NCBI GenBank assembly: GCA_964035015.1
Contig: OZ035998.1
Span: 23,167,479 to 23,231,478 of the forward strand
Source: Corallium rubrum
Lineage: Eukaryota > Cnidaria > Anthozoa > Scleralcyonacea > Coralliidae
Direction of reading: 5' to 3'
DNA: 64,000 nt
Below the pieces are notes generated by a model. It was not told the origin of the DNA and did no database searches. It saw nothing but the letters and a program-made list of their open reading frames with translations. Within the stretch, counting starts at the first letter, position 1. Each line of letters opens with the position of its first letter. The position numbers and the translations under genes were made by a program. This document shows positions 36,801 to 50,500 of this stretch, in pieces.

Positions 36801-39800
36801 CAAGTGAATATGTTTGAGAATAACAAAGATAAATAAGTGGCGTCAAAATGTCTAATTTGCATGCTAAATAAACTGAAATAGCCCAAACTGACAAATCAAG
36901 AAAACGAAAAACGGCAAAAACTGTTACTGTGGCATTATAAGTGTTCTTTCAAATAACTTCTTCAAGTGACTTAATTTTCGCCTCATATAGGCACTTTAAA
37001 CTAGTGCATTTTAGTATAATTTCATAGTGAAAAAGCGGCTTTCCAAGCTTTCTGATGACTACTGCATCACAAGAAATTGTTCTTCAAAAGTAGTTTTGGA
37101 AAAGAGACTGGTACTTATTCAACACTGCACTGACTTTACTCGTTTCAGTCTCCCCCTCTGAGTTATCATTTTGAAGTATGAGATTCTAGAATTTGTCGAT
37201 TCATTGAACTGTTGATTTTTTTTTTCAAAATGGGGTCTGTATAGTTTTTGAGACAAACAAAAGAGCATATAATACTGAAAACATTTATCACTGAGATGTT
37301 GTACATATCAAATATCGTAAAAACAAAACTTTATAAAGGTAAGGAAAGCAAATTTTTGGAGGTAAATTTCAGGTCCCCACGCGGTCATGGATGTCAACTT
37401 CAGTTTTCTCTACGGCTTGAAGATAAAACTCCGCGAAAAATAAAACTTAACACATGCAGGCAGGTTAGTTTAATACTTCGCCACAGTTTCTTTTTGTCCC
37501 CGAGCCCGGCGGACAGGAAATTTACGTCAGCAAATTATAATTTATAAGTTCGGTTGGATTACGAAATAATTTTTCAACGATCATGACGAAAGAAATCTTT
37601 GGCAGAAAAAATGGTTTCAGCTAAAATGTACATTAATATTACTATGAAAAATGACCAAAGAAAGAAGGCTAACAAGAGATGTGGCAACTGGAAAAAGCCT
37701 AAAAGTTAATGCGATAAAGACCGAAAACGATGCCGACCGAAATGTAACTGAAAGAAGGAGGCTGTGTCGTGAAACAGCTGGTAAAGAATTTTGCCGGTAA
37801 AAGCCGGTAAAGAATTTTGCTCCGGTGTATTCTACATAACTCGAGAGGGAACGATGAAGAAATTTTGAAACAAACGGCATTTTATATCATGAAGAGAACT
37901 GAATGAAGCCTTGTCATATTTACGTGTCAACAACGAAAAAAGTAAGAAACCGCGAACGAGAAAAACAATCCGAAAAGAGTAGACTGAATTGGCAGTGTTT
38001 GTGGTGACAAAAGCAGAAGAAAGTTTAACGGTAGGAAACTCGTATTTACCAGTTTAGCTGAGTTAAAACGGAAGAAATCTTGAAAATGAAAATTAATGTA
38101 AATAATATATTGTCTAGAATTGTCTTTGAACGCTAGGACATTGACATTGTGTCTTTTCTTGGCCACTGTTTATATATATTTTTGAATGAAATTTTGTCAT
38201 TTGCTTCATCTCGGGGGTTTTTTAATATTGACTTTGCATGTTCTTTCGGTGTGTCAATACATGACTACAGATGAACCTCGCTAACTAATTTTCTGGATGT
38301 TTTCTGATCTGTGTTCCATTAATACAACAAAAAACAGAAATTAGGGGGGGGGGGGGGGGGAGAGTGAGGTAAAAAATGCATATAAAGCGGGCGAGGGGTT
38401 GTTGCGTTCATGTATTTCTAGTCTACTTCTTAATTTTACTCTGGCTAACGCCAAACGATTTTACTGGTTAAGCGGAGAGCTCACGTTTGGAGTTTGGAGA
38501 AAACGGGTGGCGAGACATGACTAAGAGGGCGATTACATGGACCGAGCTAGCCCGGTAAGCTGGGATGATTTCAGGCCGAAATTCGCAATTATCATGCAAA
38601 TAAATAAGGTGCACAATCTTTTGTTTTGCGTTCATTAATATTTATAAAGCAACGCTGCGATTGGTTGATTGCTTCATTATACCAAAAATACAATGTGTTC
38701 AGCAAGCGTTAAGGTGAAATAAGGTGCACAAACGTGAACAAAAACCTAGAACAAAGACTTTGGCCGCGTTTGCAGACAATTTATTTCTAGGGACTATGAC
38801 ACAGTCAAGCAAACGAACGCGTATCGAAGCGAGTTCAACAGTTTTTCAGCCCGGTTTGTCGGGATGAAAACGATTACATGGACATTTCCATCCCGGTTAA
38901 ATAATCCTTGAGCAACGAAAACAAAGTTGAAGATTTGGATAACAATGAGGTTCCCAACCAAAGGAAACGGGTATAGTTATCTTAACCGGGCTAGCCCGGT
39001 TGCGACAACCGGGATCCCGGCAAACCGGGCTAGCCCGCTTGCCATGTAATCGAAATGTTAAAATAACATGCGTTTGTATATAAAGTGGGCTAGCCTGGTT
39101 AACCGGGCCAGCCCGGCCCATGTAATCGCCCCCTAAGTAGAGCCAAAAGTGTGATTTAAAAACGTCAGTTTAACAACATGAAACCGGACATAATATTTTA
39201 CCCATTTGAAGCGTGTTTTCAACAGTTTAATGTAGCTGGTAAGATACAGGCTTTGTCTTATACCGTGTAAATCACTTGTTGTTTTCCGTATCCTGTGTAA
39301 AAATAGAAATTCGGCTATTTTTGTTGTGGTTCTTGGCTTCTCGTAAACAAAATTTGCCGTATATGGCCGCGTAGGGACCCGGAAATAACGTCCAAAAATG
39401 CCCCATGTCCGCCATTTTTTGCCTCACTTTTTGATTGGCAATCAACCTACCAGGTATATATAGAGTTCACCAAATACTTGTTGGAAGAAAGCGGACACGA
39501 GTCAGTCGACGCATCATCATCATCATCTTCCTTGAAATGTGTAAACGTCTAGTGACAGGCCAGCCGAAACCAAAACCATATAATAAATTCTGCACTTTTG
39601 TTATTTTAATTACTCTGTCTAACGCCAGAGCATTTTACTCACAAAGGAGAGGCCTCCCCTGACATGGTCGGAGTGAAAAGGTCAATTAAAAAGCAAATAA
39701 GTGAAAAGAAAAATGAAACTACTCACCCAAGCTGCGAGGCTTGCTCGCGCTGTTCATCCAGCAAGGTTGCCAAGTCATCAGTTCTTCCTTCATGCTGTGG

Positions 39801-42800
39801 TTCATATATATGAAGTTCAGCCTGTACCAATGTCATATCGACAGCATGCACAATATATGTATCACAGATTTGTTTGTAATTCATCATCATCAATAAACAA
39901 TCAATGTAGTTTCTAATAACATTTCAATCAATTTTCCTCATTCTTGATGGAGCTTCCTCGGTGAACTGGAAAACGGAGACCCTGGTCAGATGAATCTGGA
40001 TGTCCTAGATACTAGGAGTCATTGAATATATCGTATGGCTGCGAGCATAGTCAATCGAGATATGGTCTGGAAACTCGGCAAACCTCAAAGCGTTTATAAT
40101 GAGGTGTGATTATATGTTGAACTGTACCTTACACCGTGCACATCCTTTGTTTTAGGTTTATTAATTTTTAAATAGCACGGTTGAGTGATTGAACTGAAAC
40201 GTTGCTATAGGACAATTCGTTCACTATACTAAAATACAATGTGTTCAGTGACCGTGCATCGTGCACAAAAATGCATAAAGGTGAACAAAAAGATAGACCA
40301 AAGACTTTAGCTGAGTTTCTAGACCATATCTCGATTGCCTATGCTGCGAGTATGGACATAATATAGCGAAACAAACGGGATACATGCACTCAGTATTTGA
40401 AGAAAAGTTAGTTTATTGTAAAGTCCGAAAGGTATTGGTGTTTTCTGTTCTTCTCGCCGAATAGCACGATTTCTCTTGCCATTCGAAGGCTTAGTTTATT
40501 CAAAGTAGGTTTATACGAACATCTAGCGTCGCCGCAGAATGAGTCACCGGCTCCGATTTTGACGGGGAAATGGTGGAATTTATATCGCAGTTTGAACTCG
40601 TCCTAAAAATCCTTGTGTTGGTACATGTATTATTTGCAGAACTTTTTGATCTTAACTGAGCCATAATCTTCACTATTGACAGCGTTGTTTGACAGTTTAA
40701 AATCTGTTTTCCCACCTCCTGTTTCAGACAATAGGTTTTGCCATGGTTTGTATCTGACCAGGACCTCCGTTTTCCAGTTTACTGAAGAGGGCCGGGGAAC
40801 GAGGATGCATCAGTATTAATTATTCTTTTCATTAGGGATATTTAAAACGACAAAATGTGGTAATACATCCAGGTAATTGCATAAATACGTGTACATCGGG
40901 GTATTTGTAGTAATTACTTGTTTCCATCTACAAAACTGACGTCCCGCAAGATCATGCTGCTGACAGTAAACAAGTCAGTTCATCATGAGTCTAGTTTATT
41001 CGCTATTGCTGAGGGTACTTAAAACAGTCTGAAAATTAGATGGAGATATGCAATCTTACTCCGCAAAGATGCTGTTATTGTCTTACAGTGGAAGAACTCG
41101 ACGTCCTTTTAATATAACTGATGGCAGTTTTGACGTTTCGTCATGCTTCCCATATTGTTTTGGAACAAGGCAAAATTGATTGAAATGTTATTAATAGGAA
41201 ATAAGACGTGTTCTCGAAGAATTAAGGAAAAATCGCACTTGTGTTTGGAAAAATATTCGCAATACCGATATAACATCGTTACTACAGTATTCGATATAAT
41301 AAATGTTTCGCGAAATAGGCGTGCGATTTTTCATCCATTCTAATCGAACAGTGAATATTATTTCCTATACTAATATAATTAATTAAAATCAAGTTTTAAT
41401 CAAATAGGGTAAATCACTTTAAATTATAAACTTAAGTTTACTACCGGGGACAAACAAAAACGGTTTAACTGAAGTGCCAATGAAGTGAAAATTAAGTTTG
41501 TCTTATTTGAAATAACTTATAAAATTATTATAGCCCATGCAATTTCAAAAAAATAATTACATCACACGGCTACCCCTGTAAAACTCAATTAAAAACTATT
41601 CAGTATGACATTTTGATTGACAAAATAAAGCGTCTACAAAGCGTGTTCAATGCACGTGACGTCACACCTGACATTTTCCGAAGGCATTTCAGACAATGCG
41701 TTATTTTGAATTTGACAAGATTTCCATTTATAAAAACACGAATGTCTACAGTATATGTAAAAGTTGATTTCCCGTTGAAATTCCCATTGAAATTTTGTCA
41801 GCGAGTTTACACCATTCTCTCGGCAATTTGTCGGCAATTTTGTTGTTTTAGTAAACAGAGAAGCATGATAGGAGTATGGATTGTAAAAGGACTGGGATAG
41901 GAAACTAATAGTCATGCATCACGTTTTGGGCCTTTTGATTGGTTAAATCGCATTTACTGATTTTGCAAAATGGTTGAAACCTAGTTGAAAATTGTGATGT
42001 CACGAATGACGTGAGTATGCTTGTTTTACTGAGGTTTTTAAGTGAACTTTTCTTCAAATTCTTCATATCCTCACATTCATATGAATATGTTGACGTTTCA
42101 AATGACTTTATCGCCTTACAAGCCTGCCTAAGCCACAATCGAGTGTTCGAGGTAAACGTGGTTGATCTTCGTTTTGATGTTTTCTGTGTTGTTTCAAAGA
42201 AACTGGGCGTCGCAAAATAGTACTTTGTTTTGCTTGGAATTTGCGATGCATATTTTAACTAGTAAACCTTGATATTTTCTTTTTAAAGGTCAACTCAAGG
42301 CAATTTATTTTTCCGGCTTGTCATATGCGCCAAAGTATGGAGAATACGAAAATGATGATAAAAATTTGAAGTAAACCGTAGTTTATGTTGATTTCGGAAT
42401 TTTTTAACGAAGTATTCTAAAAAAGGCCGTGTTCTATAAAGAGTCTGGCACTAGCAGTTTGTAACGTAAACAGAGTCTCGTACCCAGAGCCTGCGATCCT
42501 TTTGGTCATTACCAAGGAGCGAAGGCTCTGGGAAACTCCGATGAAAAAAAAAACAAAATTGGGTTTTTGTTCCCAGTCCTCTGGTTCCCAGTTCCCGATA
42601 ATTTGTTGCTGTCATCGACGATATTTAGCTTGTTCGAAGACCAGGGAAAACATTTGTTAACCAATAAAGAATGGCCCAGGGTGTTTTACAAAGCTCTTGA
42701 CAAAGCGTTGCGATACAATGGTCTTTCTTAGCTTTTCTCTAAATCGTCAACCGCGTCGCCGTCGGCAATTGACAGTAGGGTTCGGCTCAGCCGCTCAGGT

Positions 42801-44491
42801 AAGGAATTGTATTTTCTGTCAGGAATTTTGGCTAAACTACATCGACCTTGTACTCTCTAATATAATTTTAAAGTTCTGAGACGATACTGCGAAGAATTAC
42901 GAGACGAGTCAGACGATGGGTGTTTGTTTGGCGACGGAGCGAGAATATCAATAATAATAGTTTTAACTTGTAAATTGTCGGGATTTTTGCTGTTTTTAAT
43001 TATTTCATGTGTTCAATTGTATTTTGGGTTTGTCGTGTATAATTATGTGTTACAGAACGTCGAGAAATCGATTAAGCAAATTAGCAACGTGCATATTATT
43101 TGAAATTTTACTGTTCTTACACTTGCCAATCAGATGAGAAGTTTCATCGGAGTTCCCCATAACCTCCGTTCCTTGGTAATGACCAAAAGGATCGCACGCT
43201 CTGACTACGAGATTGCGTAAACAGTTGAACCTGGACGATTGAAATCATAAGAAAAGCTGATTTATGATGAATATAACTTATGCAAGTTTCCAACCGCACA
43301 TTAATTAAAGTAGTTGACGCTTTTCGAGTGTGTTTACTTTAATGGATCGTAAAATAGTTCCTCCGTTTACGTCACACACTTTCTAGTGCCAGACTCTTTA
43401 TACAACACGGCTTTTTATAAAAATACTTCAAAAATCGTCAATTCAACATCCGAAAATCAATGAAAAAAAATTTCAATTCAATTTTTTTTCCCATCATATT
43501 CGGATCCTACGTGCTTTAAAACATATATAAAGCGAAAAATGTAATTTACCTTGAATAATGCGTAATAATAGATGGGCATTCTATCGTATTGTGGCTTTGT
43601 TGTATTTACAGGCAGTTCAATTATTATTTTAAGTTGTATTAATCCTAAACTTGGAACATAGTAGGGGGATTTTTAAGCTTGTCAATTTAAACCATCCAGT
43701 CTTTTTCCTATCCATGATAGGAGCATTCGCAGAAAATTTCAAGAGAATCTGATGTATAATCTTCGCGCTATTAACTATCAAATTTTGCTATGGCTAGTTC
43801 GTTTTGGGAGAAAATTTGGGCTTTAGATAACAATGCCGTACGCAAAAGAAAAACTATACATATAGAAAAACGGATTTCAGCGTCAATGCTCATTTGCGTA
43901 CGTCATAAAGCATTGTGGCCGAGATTCAAAATTTCTCCAAAAACGAACTAACCACAGCAAATTTTTATAATTAATAATAGCGTGAATTGACTAATTACAT
44001 CAGAACTCGTCAAATTTTCAGTGAGTGCTCCCAGAATGCTCTTCTGTTCATTAAAACAACAAAAATGCCAAAGAATTTTTCACTTCATAGACACTTTAAT
44101 AGGCGAGTTTCAGGGTGTTGCGCGCGCGTCATTTTTCAAAAATACTGGCCAACTCCACTCAAAGTAAACATGCTGCTTAAAATCAACAAAGTATAGATAC
44201 AGTTTCTGGATGTTTAACACTGTTATTCTGCGGTTGTTGGCCCGTTAACATGTCTGTTTGCCATTGCTTACTACGTGGAGAGCCCGCCAACAGCCCGCCA
44301 ATTCCTTTGCAAAATGATGCGCGAGCAATATCCTGAAATTCGATTATTTATGACGTTTATTACCACATTTAACAAAGTCTCAGTACAGTAACTGATTGCC
44401 ATTGTAGTTTGTTCGTTTATGTTTTCATCTGTTTGTTTGTACCTGTTTGTTTGTACCTGTTTGTCTGGCTGGCTGGCTGGCTCTGTCTGTC

Positions 44492-44528
<37 letters not shown>

Positions 44529-47500
44529 TTGTTTGTTTGTTTGTTTGTTTGTTTGTTTGTTTGTTTGTTTGTTTGTTTGTTTGTTTGTTTGTTGGTTTGT
44601 TTGTTTGTTTGTCCCGGATCAAACGTCGGTTGGTCCTTGGTCTATGTCCAACCCTCCCACAAAGGTAACTTGCTCACCTCTTCAAAAAATACTTGTGTCT
44701 TTCGAAGGATATGTCTCAACTCGGTCAGTTCTAATAAACCTTTTTTCATTGCCTCAAAGTTTGCATTGCTGTCCTTCATCTCATTTTCAAGTTGTTCGAA
44801 CTGAGCCTTGAAAAAGATATAGGGAAAAAACTATACATAAAAATGCACTTTTAGAGGTTATAAAACCTTTATCATTACAAGGTTTTAACTGTTTGGAGTC
44901 ACCTACAGTAAGTATAGAATTACTGTACAAGTACATGAAATATTAGGCTACTGTACAATATACTAAATTAATAAGAATATTGATAAACGTAATAATAATA
45001 TTACTCAATTAATCTGGATGTTGTAGGAATTTTTTGTGAAGGAAAATTTTCAGTGTAAGAATATATACATTTTAAGATCAAACTGAGATCAGTTGCAAAA
45101 ATACAACATCAAGGCCATCTGGCTACAATCATTGACAAAATTAGTTGAAACGACTCGGGTGAATCATGCCATGTTAATTGCTAAGCCTCTTTTTTGCATA
45201 AATTGCTATCCCCCCGTCCCCCCTTTTCAATGTTGATACTCTGAACATTTAAATGTAATGGCAGGTGACTGAGTGCAAATTGCACACGTTTTGAGTTCCA
45301 CAACATTGAAGTGGGGGAAAGGGGGGACATGAAACCATTTCATGTTAGCTTTGTTTCAAGAATTTTGTCAATGATTGTAGGAATCAAACCCGCGACCCTG
45401 CAACTCTAGTGCAGTGCACCGACCACTTAGCAATAGAGGGCATTGCCAAGAATGTAACATCAAGGACTTCCATCTAGAAAGTTTGTTTCTAATGCAAAGC
45501 TCTGACCACTGACCTACTGAGGTCATTGCCAAGAGGTTATTAACAAATTACATACAATACTGTAGTATACAGTATTATAAAATAACATGTACAGTATGCT
45601 ACACAAACGCTGGTTGGTCAATACCCATGTTTGAATCAGGCTATCCAAACACGGAAATGTGCAGCAATTTTGAGTGACGCCTTTTATAGACTTTAATCTA
45701 ATTTTTTTAGTACTGACACAAATAAAATAGCATTGAAATTACTAAATTATTATTGGTAGGTATAGGTATATATAAGGGCTTCAACATGGAAAAGTTTTAC
45801 ATAAGCGAGGGCGAAGAACTAAATGTCCAAGTCATACAAGCAAATAAATAATTTCTTGAACGAATCTTAAAGTTAAAAAGCACCGTCTTTGAGTCTTTTT
45901 AAGGCAGTAAAAGACAATAACACTATGTTTATACACTGTGAGAGAACTATAACCAAGCCCTGTTGTGTCCAAGAGCCAAGCTAAAAATATACGGTGGTTT
46001 GTACTTTAATATGGTAACAAAACAACGTGATTTGGAAAGTACACGTTTTGAAAACGCTATTAAAACGGAATAACATTCTGCTCAAATACTTTTAATTTTC
46101 ATGCCTGATCTGCTGATGAAAATATTTCTTCAGAAGCTTGTTTCAGCGGCTTTTTACGGCCAAGAATGTTTTTCATGTATTTGCTCTGAAACCATGAGCC
46201 AGACACTGAGGCGGTTGATTCTAGTAATGCTTAAGCGTTTTCCTAATAATATTCGCTGTTTTCGATGGTCAGAGTTCACTTCTTTATTAAATTCCCATCT
46301 TTAATGTTGAATTTGTCGGCAAAATAATTTTCGGATTAGTTTCTTGCTCGTTTCGCTCGTCCGGCTCGTCATCAAGATGTTACAAGGCGAAATGTGATTG
46401 GTTGTTTGTGAATTATGAGTCTGGGGAAAAGTAGACGAAACGTGATTGGTAGTTGATGAATTTCGGGAGAATATGCATTCCCATCATATTATTTTTTTCA
46501 CAAAATCTGTTATTTTATTGTCGGTCCTTTTATAAAAGAAATAGCTAATGGATTTCCATGTTTGGATAGCCTGATCCGAACACTCGGGATGCTCGACTTT
46601 CGAAAGCTAAAAAACACTCGCCTAGCGGCTCGTGTTTTGTCTCGCAACATCCCTCGTGTTTGGACCAGGCTATCCAAACATGGAAACCATTAGGTATTTC
46701 TTAATTACCAAAACAAATGGTGCACGGCATGGCCCGAAAAAACACGTTATGATTTCCGGGCAAAACATTGACGAATCCGTCTGCATTCCTAAACGTTTTT
46801 GGCTGGAGAATTCAAAAGTGCCAAATGGACCAATCACATTTCAGTGATCTCACGGTGTCAATTTACGGTGTAACCATGGCGATACAGTATCATCACCCCA
46901 CAGGGAAAGGTCGGGGTGACAACTTAAAGAACCAGTTCAAGCCTCTTACAAACCTACCTCTAGATCAATCATTTCTCGTGGATGGGGAGCAGGTGGACTG
47001 TCGTGGAAGCTTTGAATGAGAATATCTGCTTTAACAATTTCTTTTTGCAGAAATCCTGTAGACAAAGATAACATTAAAACATACAAGTCTACATGTACTG
47101 TCAGTCTTACAGTTCATACTGTGCTGCACATTAAAAATCCTACAAAGATATAACAAACATACAGCTGTACTTACAGTTACAGTACAAATTAGAGGTGTGC
47201 ATCGGGTCGGATTGGACGGTTACAGTCCGACAATTAGGCCCTGTTTACATGAAGCGGATTGAGTGTTTACATGGAAAAGATATTGAAGATTGAAAGTTTT
47301 CGATCTGATTGAAACGGATGGCTGGGGTGGATTGACTTGAGATTCAAGCAAGGATCGACTTGAATGTCTCCAGTATCTAATTCATCTAAAGTCTCAACAC
47401 CGTTTGACTGGAAAATGACTTGATACGCACGAGTGAAGCTGGGGCATGTCATGCTAAATGGCAGACATTGAGGAAAGTACAGAAAATAGTGTTCCAAAAC

Positions 47501-50500
47501 CGAAAACAATGGCAAACAGATCGGATTCTCCATGTAAACATGTGCCTGGATTGACTTCACTCGCGTTTTCGATCCGACTGGACTGTCAATCTGCTTCATG
47601 TAAACATCATAAAATCCATTGTTCTAGGTGACTGTGTACCTTGTGCACGGTCACGGTTGAAAATTCTATTCTTTGACAATTGTGTTACCTTTGCGAACTA
47701 AGATAGCGGTGTAAAAGAGATTGGGCACTACATGTTTGTTTTGGCTTCTGGTTCGAGGAATTCCAGTACTTATTACAAATAACGACATATTTCGAGCCGT
47801 GCTTCCAAAAGAAAACGTTTGTGTTCAATCGTTTGTCCATATAAAATGAGCTTTAAAAAACGTTGTGGCACGGTCAAACCCCGTCCAACCTCCAAGTGGG
47901 TTCTTTGTTCAATATATTTGAAGTTTGCCGGGTTTCCTGACCATCTCCCTCTATCAACTATGATGTAAACAGTGCCTGTATGCTTGAAATCCGAATCCGA
48001 TCCGAAATTCTTAGATCCGAAACCGGTCCGAGCTTGATAACACATTCCGATCCGAAATAATCCGACAAAATGTACAATAAAATGCGCTTCCCATCATGTC
48101 AATCATTTCGTCTTCTTGGTTTCTTAGAGCAAACATGAACGTTGATGCTATCAGCATAAACTAAAAAATTTGCGAGACGTCTTAGACTGAGTTTGTTGGT
48201 TCTCAAATCTCAATGTCGAACTTTCAATCAAATGAAAATTGATGCAAGCTAAATATAATTAGATAAGTCTGATCTTCGATAATGGCAGTCCAAACAATAT
48301 GAAACATTCATAAATTACAATTCAGAAACTTTGTTCCTTTCCACTTAAATTAAGGACTTTACAACGACTCAACACGCAATCTGCCGTTAATAACAGAAGA
48401 TAAACGTGATTTTTTTAATTATTTCATATTTGGTAATTGTGATCCGATCCGATCCAACTACCAAACAACTTTTCCAATCCGATTCCGAGATGAATATTAT
48501 TGCTCCGAATCCGAATGAATCCGATTGGATTGGATCGGATTCGGATTTGCACACCTCTAGTACAAATTATAAGTACCGGTAAGTAAAAATTCATGAAATT
48601 TAAACCGTATTTCGCAATGTATAAGTCTGGCAAGCCTAGAATATTAAAGTCGACGCGCTATTTTTGACTTATACACCGCGTATAATTTTTATAAATGTAT
48701 AAAATACTACAAAAAGATATTACCAAAACCGATCATCCGCGGTGGGCATGGCCCAAAGGAACATGTCATGATTTCTGCCAAAACATAAAAGGAAACCGTG
48801 TGCATTCCTTAGCCTTTGAAATTGATACCGTAAGATCACTGAAATATGATTGGTCCATTTGCTACTTTTGAATTCCCCAGTCAAAAAAGTTTAGGAATGC
48901 AGACGGATTTGGGCGAAAATCATGACGTGTTTTGGGGGGGCCATGCCGCGCATCATCGGTTTTGGTAATAAACAAACTAGTTTGTTATCAAGTAAAGCAT
49001 ACTTAGTTTACGCTCCATTTCATCACATCTTCGAACCTCATTAACAAACTTCCTTTGAAAAGCATTTACATCAGCGTTTAACTAGAAAAAAATAGAAGAA
49101 TTGTAGATGTGTACCACAAGCTGTACAGGTACCTACATGTACTCAGGGGTGCAACTGGGGGAGGGGTTGGGGTTGCAACCCCTGCCCTTTTTAACCCCTG
49201 CCCTTTTTGTGAGACCTCTAATACTAGGTTAGACATTAGATAAATAAATAATTAATCGTCTGTTGTGGTACGCAATACAATTCTCCGCAAATCTGGCGAG
49301 ACTCAGAGGCTTCTAGTTCGCGGCTTCAATCTCGTATCAGTTTGTAGTATGCTACAAGTTTTTTCTAAAAACAACCCCTTTTCTGAATTTGTAGGCTCAG
49401 CTTTCGAATCTCATGGCGAAAATGAACCAATAATAGAGATAGAGCTGGATTTTGGCAACCGGTATGGCCTGTAGGGTATGTTGGTGTGATAATTTCTTCG
49501 TTTTTACAGTAAAATTTCAACTATACTCATTGTAGAATTAGATGAAAAAGTTCGCTCAAATTGCTGCAAATGGTGTTCCTGAGGTTCTAGATTTCAAAAA
49601 TTTCCGGGGGAGGACCCTGGACCCCCCTACAAATGCGGTCACTAATTGCCACTACTGTGAGTGTCCCCCTCCCACTTTTTGACACCTTGCTACGGCACTG
49701 ATTGTTGTTGTGGTTGTTGAGTGTTCTTGAAGAAGCATAACGAGGATATCTAGTATCCCAAATTGTTTAGAATATTGAACGACTTTGCGTTCAACCCCTG
49801 CCCTCGAAATCATCTAATCTCAGGGGCGGCGCGCTAAGGTAAAGGTATTAGTCTAATACCTTTTTTTCTCCAGATTGAAATGAATTGTAAAATAATATAA
49901 TTATTCCATCACAAAGTACTTATTCTTACAGAACAGAGACGGAATGATTGTTTGATTTCAATTATCTGGTAGCTAAGCACTGAAAAGTTTAGTATTCCGC
50001 AGTACCGTACCGTCCTCGCTGACGCGCGTAACGTCCTTCGACTTTAGCGACGAGTGTTTGAAAGGCTTAGACCTCAAGGTATTAGAATCTCAAAACTAAT
50101 ACCTTGGCTTGACAAGAAACGCGGATTTTCGGTGTTAAATTTCACCACAGGTGGTACAATATTTATATTTTGAAGTCAGACGCTTTACTATTTCGATTTA
50201 AAACTGCTTTTATTTCGCAGCCAGAAGTCTGCAATTTTTTTCACTTCATTACATTAACAATATATAACATCCCAATATATAAATCATCCATGTAGTATCG
50301 GCTGTATCGCCTATTTCACAAGGAAAAGCTCCTAACACTGGAGTTCAATACTTCAATAATATGGAAACAAAGAGCAATTATTTATAACAATTTTGAAGCT
50401 TTGATATGGCGACTAGAACTTATCTGACGAAAGGAAAACCTTCTTGGATCCATCTTTAACAAAATAAAGGCATAATTCCTCCTTCAAAGGTAAGAACGAT

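Noticed and set aside
39701..39916. Plus-strand open frame over exon 6
   Set aside because: Antisense shadow; the minus strand has splice sites and correct phase.
44409..44811. Cys/Leu/Val-rich open frames of about 130 codons
   Set aside because: Translation of the (CTGT)n and (TTTG)n microsatellite, overlapping exon 5 on the opposite strand.
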